Positions 1-6,157 of a stretch of 10,865 bases of DNA are shown piece by piece. Every line of letters begins with the position of its first letter. The stretch's first letter is position 1. Source of the stretch: F1-120-MAGs118 sp013360535 (GTDB taxonomy: Bacteria; Planctomycetota; UBA1135; GCA-002686595); the NCBI GenBank assembly GCA_026647215.1, contig JAPKHC010000067.1:1-10865 (forward strand), in the 5' to 3' direction. The notes under the pieces were generated by a model. The model was not told the origin of the DNA and did not search any database. It saw nothing but the letters and a program-made list of their open reading frames with translations. The translations under genes were made by a program, and so were the position numbers.

Positions 1-43
1 CGCGGCCCTGCTGCGCCTGCACGCGCTGCTCAAGGCCGCCTGA
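1..43 (+). CDS. C-terminal end of an upstream gene (partial, unidentified)
   Basis: The frame starting at base 2 reads 13 codons (A-A-L-L-R-L-H-A-L-L-K-A-A) and ends at TGA 41-43. The tail is leucine/alanine-rich and looks like a C-terminal helix, which is common in real bacterial proteins. It would converge with the VOC gene on the other strand, with three bases between the two stop codons. That tight packing fits the rest of the window. So little is visible that no function can be given, and it could be a chance open frame. Confidence 0.45.
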   Translation, partial: AALLRLHALLKAA

Positions 44-46
44 CGC

Positions 47-436
47 TCAAGCACCCGACTGGTACAGGCCACAAACGGCCCCGGCCGGATCCTTGACGAC
101 GCAGAAGCGTCCGCCGCCCGCGCCCTTCGGCTCGCGCACGACCTCTCCGCCGAGCTCGCGCACGCGCTGCAGCGCGACCTCGAGGTCCGCCACCACGATG
201 TAGAGCAGCCACTGGCTCGGAATGTCCGCATTTCCGCCGCGCTTGTGGCAGATGCCACCCACCGGCTCACCGCCGCCGGGAGGCATCATCACGTAGTCGT
301 CGTAGCCGCCCATGTCGAGCGGCTGCGCCGTCCAGCCCGCCACGCCCATGTAGAAGTCGCGCACGCTCTCGGCGTTCGCGACCGTCAGGTCCTTCCAGCC
401 GATCGTGCCGACCGCGGGCTTGGGTGCATCGCTCAT
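47..436 (-). CDS. VOC-family (glyoxalase/extradiol dioxygenase fold) protein
   Basis: The product has 129 residues, a normal length for a single vicinal-oxygen-chelate protein made of two beta-alpha-beta-beta-beta modules. Module one covers about residues 12-66 and contains the family-like DFYMGVAGW (27-35). Module two covers about 77-126, with VVADLEVALQRVRELGG (81-97), then GRFCVVKDPAGA (109-120) and the closing strand GLYQ. It most resembles the predicted lactoylglutathione lyase-related group rather than true glyoxalase I. The closing strand has Gln where metal-dependent members usually carry Glu, so the metal site may be incomplete. Substrate is unknown. The start is set at 436 and not 487 because an AAGGAG sits 11 bases upstream of this ATG and the extra 17 residues are Arg-rich and unlike the family. 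It lies downstream of the MCP gene on the same strand, but a strong hairpin separates them. Confidence 0.85.
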   Translation of the reverse strand: MSDAPKPAVGTIGWKDLTVANAESVRDFYMGVAGWTAQPLDMGGYDDYVMMPPGGGEPVGGICHKRGGNADIPSQWLLYIVVADLEVALQRVRELGGEVVREPKGAGGGRFCVVKDPAGAVCGLYQSGA

Positions 437-447
437 GGTCCGTTCGC

Positions 448-453
448 TCCTTC
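448..453 (-). promoter_or_regulatory. Shine-Dalgarno of the VOC gene
   Basis: AAGGAG on the minus strand lies 11 bases before the ATG at 436. It decides for the shorter start over the ATG at 487, which has no comparable site. Confidence 0.65.
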
Positions 454-487
454 GAGTCCGAACATAACGAGCGCCCGCCCTCCGCAC

Positions 488-521
488 GACGATCCGGCGT
501 CCGCCAGGGCGCCGGATCGTC
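488..521 (-). terminator. Strong stem-loop just downstream of the MCP stop codon
   Basis: The arms GACGATCCGGCG (488-499) and CGCCGGATCGTC (510-521) are perfect reverse complements, 12 bp. The stem extends inward by a T-G wobble and two C-G pairs to a GCCA tetraloop, about 15 bp in all. It starts 12 bases after the MCP stop codon (534-536) in the transcribed direction. No T-run follows on the minus strand, so it is not a textbook intrinsic terminator. In very GC-rich genomes such U-less hairpins are often found at gene ends, where they may act as terminators or protect the 3' end of the message. Confidence 0.6.
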
Positions 522-533
522 CCCGCGGTGCGC

Positions 534-2555
534 TCACTTGCGGTACGTCGCGACGATCTCGTTCAGCTGCTGGGCGAGCTGCCCGAGGTCGGCCGTCATG
601 CTCTCGGTGTGCTGGGCGCCCTCCGCCGTGCTGCGGGCCGCGCTCGCGACGCCCTCGACGTTCGAAGCGATCGCACCGACTCCGACGGAGGCCTCCGACA
701 CGTTGCGGTTGATCTCGGCGGTCGTGGCGGCCTGCTCCTCCACGGCGGCCGCGATCGTCGACTGGAACTCGTTGACCTGCTGCACGATCACGTCGATCGA
801 GCCGATGGCCTTGACCGTGCCGTCGGCATCCGCGCGCACGCTCTCGATCTGCTTCTCGACCTGCTGCGTCGCCGCCGCGGTCTGCTTGGCGAGCTCCTTG
901 ACCTCGTTCGCGACCACCGCGAACCCGCGCCCCGCGTCTCCCGCGCGCGCGGCCTCGATCGTCGCGTTGAGCGCGAGCAGGTTGGTCTGCTGCGCGATGC
1001 CGGTGATCAGCTTGAGCACCTCACCGATCGCCGCGCTGCTCGACTGCAGCTTGCTGACCATCTCGCTCGCCGAGCGGGAGTGCCCGGCGGCCTGCTTGGC
1101 GATGTCGGAGGCCTTCGCGACGTTGCCGGCGATCTCCTGGATGCAAGCGGTCATCTCCTCGGACGCCGACGCGACCGACTGCACGTTCGCGGACACCTGT
1201 CGCGCCGCGACGCTCGCGGTGGAAGCCTGGCTCGAGGTTTCCTGCGCCGCCGACGCGAGCGACTGGCTCGTCTGGGCCATCTGCGTGCAGGACCCGCTCA
1301 TCGCGCCGCTGCATTCGACGACGCGCTCGAGCACGCGCTTCATCGCCTCGGCGGCGGCTTTCTCGCGTCGCTCGAGCTCGATCTGCTGCGTGATCACCGA
1401 CCAGGTCGCCATGATCCCGAGCAGGTTGCCCTGCGTGTCGTGGATCGGGCTCGCGAGCAGGTCGAGCGTCTCGGGGCCGAGCTGGATCTGCGCGCGATAG
1501 GGCAGGCGCTTGGGGTCCGACAGGATCCGCCGCTGGTGCGCGGGGTCCTTGTGGAACGCGTCGATCGAGGTGCCGAGGATGCGTTCGGGCGGGATCGGCA
1601 GGTGCGCGGCAAGGCTCTTGAGCGTCCGCAGCGAGGCGGCGTTCATGTAGCGGATCTTGAACTCGTCCTTGTCCGCGAACATCACGTTGATCGGCGCGTT
1701 CTCCATCATCGAGAGCACCCGATCGCGCTCGAGCTCCGCCCGCGCCTGCTGCGTGACGACGTCCCACGTCACGAGGAATCCCAGCGGCTTGCCGTCGGCG
1801 CCGTCGAGCGCGTCCACGCGCAGGTCGAGCAGTTCGTCACCGAGCTGGATGCGCGCCTGGTGCGGCAGGTTCGAACGTTCCGCGAGCAGGCGGCGCTGGC
1901 GGCGCGGATCCTTGTGGAAGATGTCGATCGACTGGCCGAGCACTTCCTCCGGCGACACGGGCAGCAGGCGGCGCAGCTCCTCCAGCCGCTTCATCGAGGC
2001 CGGATTGACGTAACGGATCACGAGGTCGTTGTCGGCGAAGATCACGTTGAGGCCGACCCGCTCGAGCATGCGCTGCGCGAGCTGCGCGGCGGCACCGGCG
2101 AGCTCGAGCCCCGCGACGCTCGCGAGCGTGTCGAGGCCCGCGAGGTCGATCGCGTCCGGAGCTCCGGGGAAGCTGGCGAGCACGACGAATCCGGGGCCGT
2201 CCGGAGCGCCGACAGGAACCGCGCACAGCGCCGTCGTGCCTGCGCTCAGGCACTCGACACACGCGGCGCCATCACGCCACGCCTTCTGCGCGAGCCGCAG
2301 GGCATGCGCGCCGGGCTCGTTGCCGCGCGAGCGCTCCTTGGGCGACTCGAGCCGAGCCTGCTCCGAGTTCCAGACGAGGCACCACATCGAAGTGGCGCCG
2401 AAGTGCTTCTCCATCAGACCGGCGAACGCGCCGGCGCGAGCGAGCGGATCCGCACCCGGGCTCTGCGCAAGCCAATGCTGGACAGCGGCGGAGGTTTCGC
2501 CGGGGTGAGCGGGAGCGATCTGCGGTTGCGCGGAATCGAGCGGGGTAGTGTTCAT
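534..2555 (-). CDS. Soluble methyl-accepting chemotaxis protein with tandem PAS domains
   Basis: The 673-residue product is a cytoplasmic chemoreceptor that would control a CheA kinase. Residues about 1-160 look like a GAF-type sensor module. Two PAS domains follow, at about 165-270 and 285-390, related by duplication: FADNDLVIRYVNPAS (173-187) matches FADKDEFKIRYMNAAS (293-308), and DIFHKDP (211-217) matches DAFHKDP (332-338). The rest (about 405-673) is the MCP signalling coiled coil. Its hairpin tip is unmistakable: IAQQTNLLALN (520-530), ATIEAARAGDAGRGFAVVAN (531-550), EVKELAKQT. No hydrophobic segment long enough to span a membrane is present, and there is no HAMP domain. The C-terminus (VATYRK) lacks a CheR/CheB-tethering pentapeptide. 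The start at 2555 has AGGA six bases upstream; the open frame continues to 2861, but that extension is compositionally unlike the protein. It is divergent from the histidine kinase operon. No other che gene is visible, so its partner kinase lies elsewhere. Confidence 0.93.
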   Translation of the reverse strand: MNTTPLDSAQPQIAPAHPGETSAAVQHWLAQSPGADPLARAGAFAGLMEKHFGATSMWCLVWNSEQARLESPKERSRGNEPGAHALRLAQKAWRDGAACVECLSAGTTALCAVPVGAPDGPGFVVLASFPGAPDAIDLAGLDTLASVAGLELAGAAAQLAQRMLERVGLNVIFADNDLVIRYVNPASMKRLEELRRLLPVSPEEVLGQSIDIFHKDPRRQRRLLAERSNLPHQARIQLGDELLDLRVDALDGADGKPLGFLVTWDVVTQQARAELERDRVLSMMENAPINVMFADKDEFKIRYMNAASLRTLKSLAAHLPIPPERILGTSIDAFHKDPAHQRRILSDPKRLPYRAQIQLGPETLDLLASPIHDTQGNLLGIMATWSVITQQIELERREKAAAEAMKRVLERVVECSGAMSGSCTQMAQTSQSLASAAQETSSQASTASVAARQVSANVQSVASASEEMTACIQEIAGNVAKASDIAKQAAGHSRSASEMVSKLQSSSAAIGEVLKLITGIAQQTNLLALNATIEAARAGDAGRGFAVVANEVKELAKQTAAATQQVEKQIESVRADADGTVKAIGSIDVIVQQVNEFQSTIAAAVEEQAATTAEINRNVSEASVGVGAIASNVEGVASAARSTAEGAQHTESMTADLGQLAQQLNEIVATYRK
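1386..2063 (-). repeat. Tandem duplication of PAS-coding segments in the MCP gene
   Basis: Segment one (about 1746-2063) and segment two (about 1386-1703) encode homologous PAS domains offset by 120-121 codons. Short nucleotide blocks are still shared, for example TCCTTGTGGAA on the plus strand at 1546-1556 and 1909-1919. The copies have diverged clearly at protein level, so this is an old intragenic duplication, not a recent one. Confidence 0.8.
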
Positions 2556-2561
2556 GGGGAA

Positions 2562-2565
2562 TCCT
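2562..2565 (-). promoter_or_regulatory. Shine-Dalgarno of the MCP gene
   Basis: AGGA on the minus strand sits six bases before the ATG at 2555. It supports this start over the ATG at 2861, which would add 102 unconvincing residues. Confidence 0.55.
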
Positions 2566-2985
2566 GGGCAGGAGCGAGGAGCGAGGCACGTTCGACGCGA
2601 GAGTGCGCGAGCGCTGCGGTCCTCTTCCATCGAGTGCGCGTCAGGCAGCCCGCACGCGAAGATCCCCCAATCGCCACGTAGTGGAGACTCGTGTGCGGGT
2701 CGCGGTTCGTGCAGTCGAAGGAACTCTCGCCCGCTGCATGCGCCTCGGCGGGTCGAATCAGATCGCGGGCCAGTCGTCCATCCGTAGTTCCACGTAAGCA
2801 CCATGCAGGTAAGAACGCACTCGAACAGGTTCACCTCCGTCTGCGGCGACACCGTGCGCATCGGTTATGTTGATCAGCGCTCGCTCGCGGACGGGGCTGA
2901 GCCGTCAGGAAGGGCGGTACCGCGAGCGGACGTGTCAGATCTGCAACTCTCGGGGGGTCGCCTTTCAGTGATGTTCCGCCGCGCC

Positions 2986-3006
2986 GACGCGCCTTCCCGG
3001 CGCGTC
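2986..3006. promoter_or_regulatory. Inverted repeat upstream of the histidine kinase gene
   Basis: GACGCGCC (2986-2993) and GGCGCGTC (2999-3006) are perfect reverse complements around a 5-base TTCCC spacer, ending 80 bases before the kinase ATG. It may be an operator for a dimeric regulator, possibly the FixJ-type regulator encoded two genes downstream, or a hairpin in the 5' leader. There is no T-run on either strand, so a terminator is unlikely. In DNA this rich in GC, an 8-bp dyad can also arise by chance. Confidence 0.35.
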
Positions 3007-3086
3007 ACGATCCGCTCTTCAAGGCTCGAATCGTCCGTTTCGTTCCAACCTGCGCTCGACCGTGGCTTGTCGGGAGATCGAGTTCG

Positions 3087-4610
3087 ATGAGTTCGCCGGA
3101 GCTTGAGTGCAAGGAAGTCCACGCCTGCCGACTGGCGGAGTCGCTGTGCTGCGGCGGCGTCAGCGACAGGACGATCCTCGCGGTGTTCTCCGATCCGAAG
3201 CTCCGGGATCGCAGGAGCTTCGTGGGCCTGTTGCTCGCTCAGGACGCGCGCGCGTGCGGAGGCTGCAGCGCCAGTTCCGAGCCGCACGCGGCGCATTGTC
3301 AGGGCACGGGCTACTTGCTGCGCCAGCCCGATGGCTCGGTGATCGAGCCCTGCTTCGATGAGAGCGGTCTGTTCTGCGGGGTTCGCCGTGCGCCGCGCGA
3401 GCGCCAGCACGACTGGGCCGGGCAGCTGCTCGACCTGTTCCGAAGCGAGCCGCGCGAGGCGGCTTTCCTGCAGGCTGCGGTGCACCTGATGCGGGACCTG
3501 CTGCGGTGTCGTTACGGCGCCGTCGGCATCGTCGAGGACCAGAAGCTCGTGCAGTTCCTCGTGTCGGGGCTCGGCGCGGACGAGATCGCGGCGATCGGCT
3601 CCGCGCCGCAGGGACGCGGGCTGCTCGGGATCGTGTTGCGGACTGGCGAGGCGCTGCGGACCGGCGACATCGCGCGCCACCCGTTCGCCGAGGGTTTCCC
3701 GGCAGCGCACCCGGCGATGCGCACGCTCATGATCGTGCCCATCAGCAGCGGCACCGAGGTGTATGGGCGCCTGTACTTCTGCGACCGGATCGACCGCGAG
3801 CCCTTCGACGAGCAGGACGAGCGCCGGGCCGCGGCGCTCGCGGCGTTGATGGCGCGGCTCGTCGGCCTGCAGCGGCACGTGCGCACGATCGAGGAGCTCG
3901 GCGAGCGCCTGCGCGAGCTCGAACGCGTGGAACTCTCCGCGCGCATCGCCGCCGAGGCCGTCCACGATCTCGCCAACGTGCTCAGCGCCGTCTCCGGATA
4001 CTGCGAGCTCCTGCGTGTCGAGCCCTCGAGCACGTTGCGCGATTCCTACGTCACCGGGATCGAGCTCGCCATCAGCCGCGCGATCGACCTCGTTCGCAAC
4101 GTGCTGCGGGTCTCGCGTGGGGGACGCAACGCAGGATCCGCCGTCACGTTCGACTGCGCCGCCCAGACGCTCGTTCCGCTGCTGCGCGCCGTGCTCGGAA
4201 AGACCGTGGAGCTCGCGATCGAGCCGGCCCCCCACTTGCCGCCGCTCGCCGTGGAGGCTTCCGAGCTCGAGATGGCGCTGCTCAACCTCGCGCTCAACAG
4301 CAAGACGGCGATGCCTGGGGGCGGAAAGCTCACGATCCGCGCTCGGCTCGAACGCAGCAAGGATCCGGCGGAAACGGCGCTGCTCGAGGTCGAGGACACG
4401 GGACCGGGCTTCGACGACGATGCGCTCGAACAAGCCCTGGCGGCACAGGGCCCGCTCCGTCCGGGGAGAAACGGGCTCGGGTTGCGCAGCGTTCGTCGGT
4501 TCGTCGAGCAGGCCGGGGGCATGATCGAGATCGCGTCGAACGCGGGCCGTGGCGCGCTCGTGCGCCTGCGAATCCCGCTGCGCACGCTCGAGCCGCTTCC
4601 CGCGCAATGA
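3087..4610 (+). CDS. GAF-domain sensor histidine kinase with Cys-rich N-terminus
   Basis: The 507-residue product has no membrane segment and should be cytoplasmic. Residues 1-100 hold nine cysteines (8, 14, 21, 22, 57, 60, 71, 89, 97), including a C-G-G-C pair and an adjacent H70-C71. A GAF sensor domain spans about 120-260 (GRGLLGIVLRTGEALRTGDI, 177-196; MIVPISS, 215-221). A helical linker leads to the H-box AEAVHDLANVLSAVSGYCEL (289-308), with His293 the expected phosphoacceptor. The ATPase domain shows an N-box NLALNSKTAMPGGG (400-413; Asn404), G1 VEDTGPGF (435-442) and G2 NGLGLRSVRRFVEQAGG (462-478). The usual acidic residue of the N-box motif is Thr407 here, a minor variation. GGGAG lies ten bases before the ATG. 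The gene is first in a three-gene operon: the next start follows after 24 bases, and a response regulator comes after that. It would autophosphorylate on His293 and pass phosphate to Asp74 of the FixJ-type regulator. The signal is unknown; the cysteines suggest metal, redox or thiol sensing. Confidence 0.92.
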   Translation: MSSPELECKEVHACRLAESLCCGGVSDRTILAVFSDPKLRDRRSFVGLLLAQDARACGGCSASSEPHAAHCQGTGYLLRQPDGSVIEPCFDESGLFCGVRRAPRERQHDWAGQLLDLFRSEPREAAFLQAAVHLMRDLLRCRYGAVGIVEDQKLVQFLVSGLGADEIAAIGSAPQGRGLLGIVLRTGEALRTGDIARHPFAEGFPAAHPAMRTLMIVPISSGTEVYGRLYFCDRIDREPFDEQDERRAAALAALMARLVGLQRHVRTIEELGERLRELERVELSARIAAEAVHDLANVLSAVSGYCELLRVEPSSTLRDSYVTGIELAISRAIDLVRNVLRVSRGGRNAGSAVTFDCAAQTLVPLLRAVLGKTVELAIEPAPHLPPLAVEASELEMALLNLALNSKTAMPGGGKLTIRARLERSKDPAETALLEVEDTGPGFDDDALEQALAAQGPLRPGRNGLGLRSVRRFVEQAGGMIEIASNAGRGALVRLRIPLRTLEPLPAQ

Positions 4611-4634
4611 CCTGCGGTTCCCACCCGGACTCCG

Positions 4635-5054
4635 ATGGCGACGGGTTCGACCGGGAGTGGCGGGCAGTCTGCCGTGCTGCTGTGCACCAGTGCGGGAGAA
4701 GACGAAGGGCATTGCAACCACCTCGCCAACTATGGGCTCGGCAGCGAGTGCGTCGAGTCCATCGATCTTGCGCTCGAGCGCTTGGGTCGCGCCCACTCGA
4801 AGTTGCTCGTCGTGCTCGCCGACGGGAATTCTCCGGCGCGCGAGCATGTGAAGGAGCTGGCTTCGCTGCCCTCGGACATCGCGCTCGCCATCCTGTCGGA
4901 CAGTCCCGCACGGAACGGCCAGTTCGCTCCGCTGGCTGGAAGGGCGACGTTCCTCGATCGCACCATGTCGGCCGGGGCCATTGCGGCGGAGCTCCGCCGC
5001 CTGCTCTCGCCCCGGCCGTCTCGGGATTCCTCAGCGCCCTGCACGCCACGATGA
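4635..5054 (+). CDS. Receiver-like (degenerate response regulator) protein
   Basis: This 139-residue protein has the alternating pattern of a CheY-like receiver: strand SAVLLCT (12-18), helix, strand near 36-42, helix LALERLGRA, strand KLLVVLADG (56-64), strand IALAILSDS (82-90), strand ATFLDRT (104-110), and a final helix AGAIAAELRRLL (113-124). It departs from a working receiver. The acidic pair after strand one is not in place, only D63 could stand in for the phosphoacceptor, and the conserved Lys of strand five is Arg109. It is therefore probably a pseudo-receiver that binds a partner without normal phosphorylation. It is in the same frame as the kinase, separated by the kinase TGA and 24 bases. 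Its TGA overlaps the ATG of the next gene (ATGA, 5051-5054), which implies translational coupling. There is no clear Shine-Dalgarno. The family call is by pattern only. Confidence 0.72.
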   Translation: MATGSTGSGGQSAVLLCTSAGEDEGHCNHLANYGLGSECVESIDLALERLGRAHSKLLVVLADGNSPAREHVKELASLPSDIALAILSDSPARNGQFAPLAGRATFLDRTMSAGAIAAELRRLLSPRPSRDSSAPCTPR

Positions 5055-5755
5055 ACTCCGTCGCCGACAGCATCACCAGCAGCCACGCAGCGGCTCCCCG
5101 CGAGGCGCCGCGCACCCCGACGGTCGCCCTCGTCGAGGACGACCTCTCGGTGCAGGACTGTCTGGGGGCTGCGCTCGGCGCCCGCGGCTATGTCGTGCGG
5201 CCCTTCGACAGCGCGGAGGCGTTCCTGCGCAGCGCGCCGGGGTTCGACACGCTGTGTTGCGTCGTCGTCGACCTGCACTTGCGAGGTTCGAGCGGGTGGG
5301 AAGTGATCGGGGGCCTGCGCGACGTCGCGCCACACTCGGGACTGGTCGTGGTCTCGGCCCATCTCGACGTCCGCAGCGTCGTGCGAGCGATGCTCGCCGG
5401 CGCGAGTGCGGTGCTCGAGAAGCCCGTTTGCCTCGACGAATTCCTCGACGCCGTGCGCCGCGGCTGCGAGAACGCGGAACACTCCCGACGCCAGGAGCGC
5501 CTGCGCATCGACGCCGGCGAGCGTCTGGCACGCCTCTCCGCCCGCGAACGCGAAGTCTTCGATCGGGTGGTCGCGGGCCTCGCGAGCAAGAACATCGCCT
5601 TCGAGCTGGGCATCAGCATCCGCACCGTCGAGGCCTTCCGCTCGCGCATCCTCTCCAAGACCGGCGCGCGCTCCACCGCCGAGCTCGTTCGGCTCGACTT
5701 GCTCGCCCGCGGCAAGGATGAGGGAGCGCTTCCGCCGCCGCCGACACTCGACTAG
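5051..5755 (+). CDS. FixJ/NarL-type response regulator (REC + LuxR HTH)
   Basis: The 234-residue product has a receiver domain at about 22-140 and a LuxR-type helix-turn-helix at about 160-216. Receiver landmarks are all present: acidic pocket VALVEDD (25-31), phosphoacceptor Asp74 in VVVDLHL, Ser102 in VVSAH and Lys124 in LEKPV. The output domain begins LSAREREVFDRVVAGLASKN (162-181) and continues with the recognition part ISIRTVEAFRSRILSKTGAR, close to FixJ and related regulators. It is the expected phosphorylation partner of the kinase two genes upstream and would bind promoter DNA as a dimer when phosphorylated. Its start overlaps the stop of the receiver-like gene, and the first 21 residues are a flexible Ser/Ala/Pro tail. 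The TAG stop lies in a CTAG that also supplies the stop of the convergent gene. Targets are unknown; the kinase promoter and the divergent MCP promoter are the nearest candidates. Confidence 0.93.
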   Translation: MNSVADSITSSHAAAPREAPRTPTVALVEDDLSVQDCLGAALGARGYVVRPFDSAEAFLRSAPGFDTLCCVVVDLHLRGSSGWEVIGGLRDVAPHSGLVVVSAHLDVRSVVRAMLAGASAVLEKPVCLDEFLDAVRRGCENAEHSRRQERLRIDAGERLARLSAREREVFDRVVAGLASKNIAFELGISIRTVEAFRSRILSKTGARSTAELVRLDLLARGKDEGALPPPPTLD

Positions 5756-6036
5756 TGACGCGGCAGCGTGCGCACGCCGGCGCGCTCCTCGAGCAGGCAC
5801 GCGAGGTACTCGAGCGACGCATGGATGCGCGCGGGGCTCTCGTCGCAGCGCACGGGCGCGACCTCATCCCGCCAGACGATGCCGGCCTCGACGAGCGAAT
5901 CGAGGATCTCGTTGTGCTTGGTCGCGACTTCGAGCGGTGTGCTCTCGACTCCCAAGGGTGCCACGCGGCGCGGCGCCTTGAAGAAGAAGCCGGATTCGGT
6001 GATCAGCCAGGGCCTGTCGGATGCGGGGTGCTGCAT
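5752..6036 (-). CDS. Small conserved-looking protein of unknown function (94 aa)
   Basis: I do not recognise this protein. The translation is well balanced (Phe, Ile, Lys, Asn, Tyr, Trp all used), unlike the Arg/Ala-rich shadow frames in this DNA, which argues that it is real. It has no signal peptide or membrane segment. The second half is predicted by eye to be mostly helical: EILDSLVEAGIVW (43-55) and ARIHASLEYLACLLEERAG (69-87). It has two cysteines (64, 80). The ATG at 6036 is the only normal start after an in-frame upstream stop; no Shine-Dalgarno is close, and a 12-bp palindrome lies just upstream. It could be the last gene of the DUF1800-DUF1501-membrane protein operon, 121 bases after its predecessor, or have its own promoter. 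Its stop shares a CTAG with the response regulator stop on the other strand. Confidence 0.65.
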   Translation of the reverse strand: MQHPASDRPWLITESGFFFKAPRRVAPLGVESTPLEVATKHNEILDSLVEAGIVWRDEVAPVRCDESPARIHASLEYLACLLEERAGVRTLPRH

Positions 6037-6044
6037 GGCGGCGA

Positions 6045-6056
6045 GGAGCGCGCTCC
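6045..6056. promoter_or_regulatory. 12-bp palindrome upstream of the 94-aa gene
   Basis: GGAGCGCGCTCC is a perfect palindrome ending nine bases before the ATG at 6036, in the 121-base gap between two minus-strand genes. It contains a GGAG, 17 bases from the start and so too far for ordinary ribosome binding. It may be an operator half-site or chance in GC-rich DNA. Confidence 0.2.
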
Positions 6057-6157
6057 GGGCCGAAGCGAGTCGACGGCCCCGTGGCGCGAGTCCCCGTCAG
6101 TTCGACCGCGTGCGGCCGCTTCCACATGCGGGCTTGCCCGACACGCGATGCGTGGAA

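Larger units (their letters stand above)
2556..3086. other. Divergent intergenic region between the MCP gene and the kinase operon
   Basis: These 531 bases separate two divergent starts and must hold both promoters. I see no convincing gene: the open frames here give Arg- and Ser-rich translations of no recognisable family. The part around 2790-2880 is visibly less GC-rich than the flanking genes, as expected for promoter DNA. I could not find a -35/-10 pair with good spacing or a clear sigma-54 or sigma-28 site. Two small structures stand out: a short direct repeat of GGAGCGA at 2571-2584 just upstream of the MCP start, and an 8-bp inverted repeat at 2986-3006 (listed separately). A small RNA or a long leader could be hidden here. 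Confidence 0.5.

Noticed and set aside
528..2681. Long plus-strand open frame (717 codons) opposite the MCP gene
   Set aside because: It is Arg/Leu/His/Asp-rich with no recognisable motif and is antisense to a clear MCP. In very GC-rich DNA stop codons are rare in shadow frames.
2556..2861. N-terminal extension of the MCP to an ATG at 2861
   Set aside because: The added 102 residues resemble no domain and are Arg/Cys/Ser-rich. The ATG at 2555 has a good AGGA at six bases.
2803..3090. Small plus-strand frame of 95 codons upstream of the kinase
   Set aside because: It is Arg/Ser-rich, has no Shine-Dalgarno and no recognisable family. It lies in what should be the promoter region and ends inside the kinase start.
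2874..4847. Long minus-strand open frame opposite the kinase and receiver-like genes
   Set aside because: It has Arg/Ala/Glu-rich shadow composition and covers a kinase with all its motifs on the other strand.
4607..5050. Possible ATGA-coupled gene starting at 4607 in the response-regulator frame, which would add a 148-residue N-terminal extension to the regulator
   Set aside because: The translation is Arg-rich and structureless. The alternative frame from 4635 has receiver-like strands and helices, and the regulator's own ATG at 5051 is well placed by an overlap.
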